Assembly (NCBI GenBank): GCA_007449985.2
Contig: VIIQ02000006.1
Coordinates: 248,001-312,000, forward strand
DNA: 64,000 nt
From: Desmodesmus armatus
Lineage: Eukaryota > Chlorophyta > Chlorophyceae > Sphaeropleales > Scenedesmaceae
Direction of reading: 5' to 3'
Below are positions 57,401-64,000 of this stretch, in pieces (within the stretch, counting starts at the first letter, position 1; the number at the start of each line of letters is the position of its first letter). Below the pieces are notes generated by a model that made no database searches, had not been told where the DNA came from, and saw only the letters and a list, made by a program, of their open reading frames with translations. A program made the translations under genes and the position numbers.

Positions 57401-59302
57401 CAAACACATATCCCCCACCTTGATACCGTTGACCTCTATGGTCTGGTCAAAGTCCACCACCTCAATGCGCTCCATGGTTGCCTCCACATCCTTCCGGTCA
57501 AACAGGGGGACACCCTCGGGGTTGGCTGCAGCCAGCTTGGCAAAGTCTGTGAGCAGGTTGAAGTAGATGGCCTTGGTGGGGTGAGTCATGAAGATACGAC
57601 CCTGGGGAGGGGGGAGGGGGAAGAGGGGGCAGGGGCAATGAGTGAGGGGTGGATCCCAGTACGGGTGTGCATGCGTGGATGTATGCATAAAGCCCCCGGG
57701 GGGGGGAGTTCAACTGCAACTGGGCTCCCCAAAAGTACTCATGCAAACCCTCCCTCCCTGGCCCCTGCTCGTACCTGCTGCAAGTTCATGTTGCAGACAG
57801 CAACTTGTGCTTTGCAGCAGATACAAGCGGGGGCCAGGGAGAAAGGGTTTGCATGAGTGTTTTTGCACGTGCAGGGGGGCCACATGCAGGGGGGGAGGGG
57901 GGTCACGTGCAGGGGAGTGTATAGAAAGGAATGTGCAGTCACACTTCCATATTTTATTGCATGTGGCATGTCAGACATGTCTGAATTGAACATCAAGAAT
58001 ACATGCGAGTCACTCCCCCTCACTTTGAAGACCGTCTTCTGCAGCAGGAAGGGCACTGCTGCGCAGTGGTCCAGGTGGAAGTGAGTGATGAGGGCCACGC
58101 CTGTTGTCTGCAACCCTTCCCTGCCTGAACTGGAAGTTGTCACCCCACCCCACTAGCCCACCCCCGACCCCACACACAAAACTAGCCACGCCCCCCCCCC
58201 CTCCCCGGCCCCCCCACCCCCGCCCCCCACACACCTTGAAGACTGTTTTCTGCAGCAGGAATGGCACTGCCGCGCAGTGGTCGAGGTGGAAGTGAGTGAT
58301 GAGAGCCACGTCGATGGCCTCCAGGTCCTCGTTTGAGAGGTAGGGCAGGCTGTTCTCACCAGACAGGGCCGGGTGGATGCCGCAGTCAAACATAACACGC
58401 TTCTCCCTGACAGGGGGGGGGGGAGGGGGGGGGAGGAAGGGGGGGGGGCATGAGTCAACAGTGAGTGGGGAAGCAACTATAGTATGGAGATGTAGGTGAG
58501 TATATGGGATCAGGACGGGTATGGGAGCGAGATGGCAGGGGGAGGCACCGCATGTGTTTGCAGGGCCACAAGGAGATAGCCCTGCGCTTGGCAGGGGTGG
58601 AGGATAAGACCAGCTGCATGGGGGTGTCTGCCATGCAGCTCTGCTGCTAATGCTCCTGCTGAGTTTCCCACTGACTGCCGCTGTTGGCACGACTTGATGT
58701 TGAAGCTTGTGTACTGCATTGATGGCCACAGGAACGGCTATGGGGGTGAGGATGTTTGCAGCAGCAAGTCATCGGTGACAAATCAATGACTATCAGGCTC
58801 GCTACAGGGTGTTGCGTGCTGACGTTGCTGCTGCATGGTGCCGTCACTGCAACTGGCTGTGGAAGGGAGGCTGCACCAACTGAACACAGCAGGTGCATTA
58901 GTGCCCATGCGACCATATGGCTAAGGCTTTAGAAGGTACAGCAGTACTGCCAATCGGATTGGACTCACTGGCCTGCAGTATGAAAAAGGCGCAATATATG
59001 CATTGCCTCAACCAGGGCAGGTGGGTGGGGGTGCTGAGTGCCGCTACATTGCAGATGTGCTGCCCTACCAAACCGAATGCCAAACACACCGCTGCTAGCT
59101 CAATGCCGATGCGCAGCACACAGCTGCTAGGTCAATGTCGATGCGAAGCAGACAGCTGCTAGCTGAGTGTGACTCACTGGTACTCCAGGATGATGCAGGA
59201 CCGTCCCACCTCCTGTCCAGCACCCAGGGGAGTAATGCGGACCTGAGGCACATCATCATCACTGCCAGGCAGCAGCTCATGCAGGGCGGGCCGCTTCGCC
59301 AT
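48419..59302 (-). CDS. CPSF73, endonuclease of mRNA 3'-end processing
   Basis: CPSF73 (CPSF3) is the metallo-beta-lactamase nuclease that cuts pre-mRNA before polyadenylation. Ten exons are in phase: 59302-59178, 58406-58235, 57601-57419, 56071-55921, 55590-55451, 54187-54035, 53233-52985, 51654-51511, 50477-50234 and 49149-48419, giving 763 residues. Features in order are [25 protein letters not shown], and the zinc motif [25 protein letters not shown] and YTGDYSR follow, then [23 protein letters not shown] and the beta-CASP region ending [18 protein letters not shown] and [14 protein letters not shown]. The C-terminal domain ([31 protein letters not shown]) continues to KPAALDFED, which separates it from INTS11. 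A poly-Ser/Ala insert of about 40 residues lies near residue 560. Nearly every intron holds exon-edge echoes. Confidence 0.95.
49203..49432 (-). repeat. Echoes of the CPSF73 exon 10 acceptor
   Basis: The exon 10 start (plus strand GGCGGTGAAGCACCTTGCCTGCA, 49131-49153) recurs at about 49303-49324 and 49403-49430, with a shorter piece (TTGCCTGCAGGGAGAG) at 49208-49223. All lie upstream in intron 9. Confidence 0.88.
49868..50115 (-). repeat. Echoes of the CPSF73 exon 9 donor
   Basis: The last 90 or so bases of exon 9 (plus strand GAGAGCTCGTCGGGGTGCAG and flanks, true copy 50228-50330) recur at 50028-50115 and 49868-49958, each with a CACCTG donor context. The copies differ at several positions. 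Confidence 0.92.
50545..50845 (-). repeat. Echoes of the CPSF73 exon 9 acceptor
   Basis: The exon 9 start (plus strand GTGCGCTGCCAGTGGTGGCG to CCAGGGCCTG, 50437-50480) recurs at 50545-50595 and, more diverged, at 50796-50845, all upstream in intron 8. Confidence 0.88.
51768..52057 (-). repeat. Three echoes of the CPSF73 exon 8 acceptor
   Basis: The exon 8 start (plus strand GCCTCAACCTTGCACTTCAC and GGGAGCTGTGC, 51629-51660) recurs at 51768-51818, 51893-51945 and 52007-52057. With the true exon this makes four tandem units about 115-150 bases apart. Confidence 0.93.
52437..52920 (-). repeat. Four echoes of the CPSF73 exon 7 donor
   Basis: The exon 7 end (plus strand CACCGGCCTGTTGTCCCGTG and about 50 further exon bases) recurs at 52437-52505, 52596-52665, 52741-52800 and 52854-52920, downstream of the true end at 52985. 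Each keeps CACCGG, which reads CCG/GTG on the gene strand, so every copy retains a potential GT donor. Confidence 0.93.
53361..53585 (-). repeat. Echoes of the CPSF73 exon 7 acceptor
   Basis: A 132-base copy of the exon 7 start lies at 53361-53492, from the acceptor (GTACTG) through most of the [11 protein letters not shown] coding block. A shorter copy lies at 53549-53585. The true, full exon begins at 53233. Confidence 0.92.
53696..53886 (-). repeat. Two echoes of the CPSF73 exon 6 donor
   Basis: The exon 6 end (plus strand CACCTGCACAGCCTCCTGTA, true copy 54033-54070) recurs at 53845-53886 and 53696-53738 in intron 6. Confidence 0.92.
55269..55330 (-). repeat. Echo of the CPSF73 exon 5 donor
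   Basis: The exon 5 end (plus strand CACGTACCTGTGCCCTGCCT and on to GAGCACGCGTCC, true copy 55445-55493) recurs at 55269-55330 in intron 5 with few changes. Confidence 0.92.
56155..56377. ncRNA. Long inverted repeat (hairpin) in CPSF73 intron 3
   Basis: Two arms of about 100 bases are inverted copies with only a handful of mismatches and one small indel. The left arm starts GCGCCGTCAGCAACAGGCTA; the right arm ends with its complement. The loop is about 20 bases. Chlorophycean small-RNA precursors are often long intronic hairpins like this. A foldback (MITE-like) element is the alternative, though no flanking target-site duplication was obvious. Confidence 0.75.
56797..56867 (-). repeat. Echo of the CPSF73 exon 3 donor
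   Basis: The exon 3 end (plus strand ACCTCTATGGTCTGGTCAA and flanks, true copy 57419-57490) recurs about 620 bases further into intron 3 with roughly ten changes. Confidence 0.9.
58024..58095 (-). repeat. Echo of the CPSF73 exon 2 donor
   Basis: The exon 2 end, including the sequence for the zinc-binding HFHLDH block, recurs at 58024-58095 in intron 2 (true copy 58233-58305), with a handful of substitutions. Confidence 0.92.
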
Positions 59303-59879
59303 GCTGTTGCGGCTGCTGCTGCTGCGGCAGCTTCAGACCTGCTGCACCTGCTACCAAGCAGGTACTACTGTATCAGTCTAAGCAGAAAGGTGGTGGGTTG
59401 CACGGCCACTGGCAGTTGTGGATTGAACTGTGGGTAGATGGGGTGGGGGCCAAGTGTGCCTCTCAGCAACTGGGCCAATGCTCTACCGAAGCCCTTGAAG
59501 GAACGTTAGAGCCTGATTTGGGGGACCGAAAGGGGCGTTCAAGCGTATGGGAGCTGGACAATGGCCAGCAGCTAGGGCAGATCAGGTGACAGCAAAAGAA
59601 GCAAGAAGCAGCGTGACGAGCTGCCTGTGTATCAGATGCGAGGTTGCGCGTTGCCCTGCCACGTAGCGATGCCAACATGACAGGGACATATATACATTGC
59701 ACCTGTGTGTGACTGCAGTGTGACACAGTTACTGTCATTGACAGCATGGTGACCCACAGGCTGCTTTTCCTCAGTGGAGCCTCCAAAACAGTTCTAATTC
59801 AGTGTTTCATATCTTTGACGACCCCAGCCGGTGCTCCAGACCTTTCAGCCAAGACTGCTGCTCCAGGCACAACGTATCC
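59303..59879. promoter_or_regulatory. Divergent promoter region, CPSF73 and TRM112
   Basis: The start codons face away from each other across 577 bases. No recognisable core element was found. Confidence 0.45.
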
Positions 59880-61286
59880 ATGAAGCTGCTCACGCACAAC
59901 TTTTTGCAGTGTCATGTGAAGGGAGTAAAAAATGGCTATCCACTTAAGATAGAAGCAGCAAAAATTGAAGTGCGGGATGCAGACTACGATCCAGGTGCGA
60001 GGCAACACAGCAATGCTGCCAGGCTGGTGACTTCAAGCCGTCAGCAGCAGCAGCTACATCAGCAGGGTGCAACAGCACTGTTACAGCATCAAGCTCTGCT
60101 GTCTACTGCTGTTGCAGACTTCCTCAGAACTATGTACAAGCGGATAGACTGGAAGGCCTTCCTAGAGGGAGCCCAGGCGGTGAGCACAACGGTCCAGTCA
60201 GCAGTGCCACCTGGTGTTCACTTGCTTTACCTGGTTGGAAGGACTAGCCCTGCAGCATGGACAGACAGTAACTGTACTGCACCAGCAGGCTCCTGATTTA
60301 GCTGTTACAGCCCTGATAACGCATGCTTGACACAGCTGCCACTCAAGCTATGTTTGCAGCGTAGCTGGCAGCAAGGATGCAGTCCCCAGTGCTCGGACGC
60401 TGACACATGCAAGCATCATGGACAGCTGCTGGTTGCAACTGCTGTGGCAGATTTTGTGTTACTGGCGGACTTGTCAGCACTTGCATGCACATGCCACAGC
60501 TGTAGGCGGCCATATGGTGAGCTACCGTGACATATCAACGAGGGAGGCAGCTGCAGATGAGTGTGACAGGTCCCTCACACTGGCAACTGAGCTGTCCTTG
60601 TGCTGCCTGCTGCTGCCTGCTGCTGTTGTTGTTCTGCTGGTGCTGGTGCTGGTGCTGCTGCTGGTCCTGCTGCTGCTGCTGCTGTTGCATAATGCTGCTG
60701 TTACATCATGCTGCTGTTGCAGATGAGCTGTGCTGAGGGCCTGCCAGCTGAAGTGACGGAGGAGCTGCTGGAAGATGACGAGTTCCTGGGGAAGTTCCAC
60801 AATGCGTTGCTACAGGTGAGCGCTGCTGCCATGCTTGGGGTCACTTCGAGCTAAGTCATGATCCCCCGGCCAGCCGCTACGTCAGTGGCTGGCTGCACAA
60901 GCTTGTGTGAACACCAGGCAACGTGCAGGTGGCAGGCGTGATGCCAGCGCACACACATATTGTGTTATCTCCTTTTTGATCACTGATTTGCCAGCAAGCA
61001 CATGCAACACTGTTGGGAGTGGCACTCTGTTGGCAGGCAGTGAGAGGGCCGTGGACATGCTGGGACATGCTCTTCACAGCTGTGAGCGGGAGCTGTGCTC
61101 AGCACAACTCAGTCAAAGTCAAAGTGTTTTGACACCTGTGCTGCTTTTGGTGCTGTCCTCCCTCTGCACGATTGCTGCATGCAGGTGTGCTTGCAAGAGG
61201 GTGCTTTGATATGCCCAGAGACAGGCAGGCGCTTTCCCGTCGTCAACGGCATACCAAACATGCTGCTGGCAGAAGATGAAGTGTGA
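59880..61286 (+). CDS. TRM112, activator subunit of methyltransferases
   Basis: TRM112 is a small partner that stabilises and activates several methyltransferases acting on tRNA, rRNA and the release factor eRF1. Four exons are in phase: 59880-59994, 60118-60179, 60723-60815 and 61185-61286, giving 123 residues. The start [16 protein letters not shown] is the family hallmark. [12 protein letters not shown] follows, then [30 protein letters not shown], and the terminal [19 protein letters not shown], the typical Trm112 ending. One cysteine in [11 protein letters not shown] is at the position of the fungal zinc site, but a full set of zinc cysteines is not present. The length matches the family. 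Confidence 0.95.
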
Positions 61287-63346
61287 TGCTGTGGTGCAGG
61301 AGTGACTCGAGTTGTTTTGTACTTTCTTGCTAGCAGAGCAGTACCGGGCAAGGTTTCAGCTGCCAGCGGCAAAGGCGTGTGTTATCCTGCTGGCTGTGCT
61401 GCAAGAATTGCTGTTGCTGCATGAAAGATTGGTGCAGGCCTCTGCGAGTGTGTGTTGTCCTGTTGGCTGTGATGCATCTGCAAGCGTTGCTGTTGTTGCG
61501 TGAGCGAGTCGTGCGGTAATGGTGGAACAGCAACAGCAGGTGGCCCAGCAGCATGTCATGACAGCACAGCTTGGTTGTGGTGCGTGTCGCACAGCTTGTA
61601 CAGTCATCAACACCATGGTCGGCGTGCAGTACACCGTTGTGCGGTTGAAGGTGTTGTGTGGCAGAGGTGCCGTTATTTTGAGCTGTGGGGTTTCTTGGTT
61701 GCTGGTCTGCGTGTTGCGCTCGCTATGACAGCTGCTGTGGGCGCGAACCTGGTTGCTGCTGCACATGCGCCGTGGCAGCAATCAGCAGCCGGTGTGCAGC
61801 TTGTGTGTCTGCCTTACAGTGGGTATGGTTATGCCAATGCACTGACAGAGAATATCCATGGTTTATAAGGTAGCGTTGGCCACATGTACATACATGTATG
61901 TGCAAGCTATGTTCTGGGATGTGGCAGCTCTATGTCTTGCTGGCAGGTGTTGAGGCTGCTCAGCCGCCTGTGCAGCTTCCGCGTTGCTTTAGTGCATGCT
62001 GCACCAGCACTGACAGCTGTCTTGCAATCATCACCACGCCATCCCACAGCTGTTGCTGACCTGCACGGGGTTGGTGTGTTTTTTGAGTGGTGGCTGTGCT
62101 GGGCACAGAGCACCAGGTCAAAATGCGTCTTCGATGGGGACCCAAGTTGGGTCCAGTGTGCCTGCATGTACAGCTCTTGCATATTCCGACCCTGGCTGCT
62201 GTACTGCCAGTGATTATGAGACTGCTACTTGGACAGTCTGTGCAAGGTCTCCCCTTAGTGTTGAGGCCTGAGCCCGGCCCATAGGTGTCAGTGTTGTGTT
62301 GCTGTGTGGAGAGCTGTGTGTCAAAGATGTGCAGCAAAGTGGCCCATGTGCCCAACATCACATGTCCAGACACTGACATTGCATAGGATCTGTGGCTGCA
62401 CATCAGTGATGTGTGCTGGAATTGCAAAGGTGATGGCTGACAGCATTCAGCACTTGTTCCTGCTCGCCGTATGTCTCACACAAACGCACAGGTGCATAGT
62501 GAGCTTTACAACAAAGCTTGTCACCCGACTTAAAAGGACACCAGCTGGGCACTCAACACACCACATGACGACATTGCAGATATGTGCACCAACACATGGC
62601 ACATGCCTGCAGTGCACCAGCACTAGCAACATGGCACCGGCAAGCAATACACGCGCTGCATGGCTTCTTGCCCCACCACAAATATTGTGTGACGACACAA
62701 CATGCCATACTGTACGACTCACACACTGTGCTGGAAAACATCTCACACCGCAACTCTTGCAGCTTGTCCAAATTGATGAAGGACCTGTCCCAATGAACAC
62801 GCCAACTTGCGACAAAAACAAGCTGCCAAGGATGCAAAACTATCCTGCCAAGCCCCCAACCTGCTCACACGCAAGCATCAACAAGCATGCCAGCATGCCA
62901 CTCACAAAGCAAGCCTCTTACCCACAGCAGGTTGGTACCGTGGCAGCCACATAGGTCAGCTGCTGCTGTGAACCGTGCCAAGGTCCCACCCTATGTTTGT
63001 CATGGTGTCATGCAGAGGCATGGGCCTCGAAACCCACTGCCTGCTCTCTGTGTCCAGGCAGCTGCAACAGCACAGTAGCAGCAATGACACAACCTGCAAC
63101 ACAGCAATCGCACTCACATCCTGCAGCTGTGCAGCTGCCATGTACCCCATATCAATGCATCCTGCACCTTGGATCCTGAAAAACTGGTGCAGAAAAGCGT
63201 CTGGGGCCAGCTTGTCACCACAGCAACTGGCTTCAACCACACAACACCCAATCAACCACATTGACTCGCATGCGGTTCAAGCGTGCATGCTGTCCAGCTG
63301 AGGTGCTCCACAACGGCGTGACAGCATCGCAGCACTTGGTGGCCAG
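61287..63346. other. Gene-free stretch between TRM112 and the plastid protein gene
   Basis: This is the 3' flank of two convergent genes. Open frames up to 216 codons (62304-62954) show no protein-family features. TTACA at 62506-62510 may be the polyadenylation signal of the minus-strand gene. I see nothing else. Confidence 0.5.
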
Positions 63347-63706
63347 TTACTGCAGGAAAGCCTCTGGGGGAGGGGGCTGCAGCTCACCACCCCTCATGTC
63401 GAGCAGCGACACCAGCACCAGATAGGCAATGCCAAAAATGATGGAGATAGCACCTGTCACAATGGCTGTGCCCTGACCCGGTGCCAACAGGGGTGCTGAA
63501 GGCGCCTTGGGCTGCTCCTGCTGTGCTGGCTGCTGCTGAGCTTCATTAGTGGCTGGGGGTGGTGTGTTGCCACCCTCTGCCCTGCACAGGTGCTGAGGAC
63601 TCCTGCGGGCTACAGGGGCTGCAGCCGCTGGCCTAGACGCCATTGTGACTCCTGAACGCACAGGCCTTGCTGCTGAGACGCGCTGCAGCGACATGGTGGT
63701 CTGCAT
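63347..63706 (-). CDS. Putative plastid-targeted single-span membrane protein
   Basis: This is an intronless gene of 119 residues. Residues 1-45 are rich in Ser, Arg, Ala and Val with almost no acidic residues (MSLQRVSAARPVRSGVTMAS), typical of an algal chloroplast transit peptide. A Gln/Pro/Ala-rich linker follows, then one transmembrane helix (AIVTGAISIIFGIAYLVLVSLL) and a short tail [17 protein letters not shown]. Small proteins with this TGAISIIFG helix and a PPPPEAF tail occur in plants and algae and are thought to be thylakoid or envelope proteins, but I cannot name it. A second in-frame ATG at 63694 (MSLQ) is an alternative start. Confidence 0.8.
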   Translation of the reverse strand: MQTTMSLQRVSAARPVRSGVTMASRPAAAAPVARRSPQHLCRAEGGNTPPPATNEAQQQPAQQEQPKAPSAPLLAPGQGTAIVTGAISIIFGIAYLVLVSLLDMRGGELQPPPPEAFLQ

Positions 63707-64000
63707 GGTGCTTTGATGTATGGCTGTATGTGGTCAAAAGTTGCTGCTGCTGCTGGCGATTGTGTGAGTGCCCGGCAAATGATGTCACTGATACACTTCA
63801 CACTGAACAGGCAACTGTGCTTGCTTCTGTCGAATAGCTGCTTGTCCAAGTACAAAACCCTGAACTCACAGGACTTCACACAGACGATGTCTGCTCCAAC
63901 GTATTCAGCTTGATCAGAGTAAATTCGTTCGAGTTACAGCATTGATGGGGACGCTACTGCCTCGTTGACGCAGAGACTGGGACTGGGGACAATCTGCACC

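Noticed and set aside
58024..58095. A second CPSF73-type HFHLDH block, read first as a possible second gene or exon
   Set aside because: It matches only the 3' part of exon 2 and lies in the following intron; the full exon at 58235-58406 gives the correct phase, so this copy is an echo.
62304..62954. 216-codon plus-strand open frame
   Set aside because: Cys/His/Thr-rich from CA-rich DNA, with no conserved motifs; probably chance.

Overview
This window is nuclear DNA of a green alga, most probably a chlorophycean of the Chlamydomonas, Haematococcus or Scenedesmus kind. The evidence is intron-rich genes with GT-AG introns, TGTAA polyadenylation signals instead of AATAAA, very long CAG/CTG runs inside coding exons, a putative plastid-targeted protein, and conserved eukaryotic proteins with plant and algal features. 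No species can be named from the sequence alone. Exon models were built by reading conserved protein blocks and checking splice phase by hand. Each multi-exon model totals a multiple of three, except where a single-base break is stated.

Layout. At 1-1032 is the 3' end of a tail-anchored, possibly C2-domain protein (+). A SURF4-like ER cargo-receptor gene (2535-4957, -) stands head to head with a very large Gemin5-like WD40 gene (5326-13096, +), whose exons are full of CAG repeats. The V-ATPase subunit e gene follows (13697-14260, +). Its last exon and 3' flank seeded duplications further on. A 79-bp minisatellite with splice-like signals fills 16.4-18.6 kb. From 19.5 to 31.3 kb lies an accessory region of roughly 3-kb tandem segmental repeats. 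Each unit carries one copy of a small secreted-peptide gene with a conserved C...CC...C cysteine pattern: two intact copies, one frameshifted, and one decayed and inverted.

An unrecognised secreted protein (33499-35525, -) leads into a dense housekeeping block. It holds eIF3e (36650-41415, -) head to head with ribosomal protein eS17 (41714-45405, +), an unrecognised small gene (45650-46629, +), the pre-mRNA 3'-end endonuclease CPSF73 (48419-59302, -) head to head with TRM112 (59880-61286, +), and a small putative plastid membrane protein (63347-63706, -).

The most striking unexplained pattern is in the introns. Almost every intron of CPSF73, several of eIF3e and two places in the Gemin5-like gene carry tandem, partly diverged copies of the neighbouring exon edge together with its splice site (here called exon-edge echoes). 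Many of the same introns start with a G-run just after the donor and end with a C-run just before the acceptor. Two intronic hairpins (in eS17 and CPSF73) have the shape of small-RNA precursors. By function the window is mostly core gene expression (splicing, 3' processing, translation, methylation) plus secretory and vacuolar membrane proteins. The peptide cluster is the accessory component.
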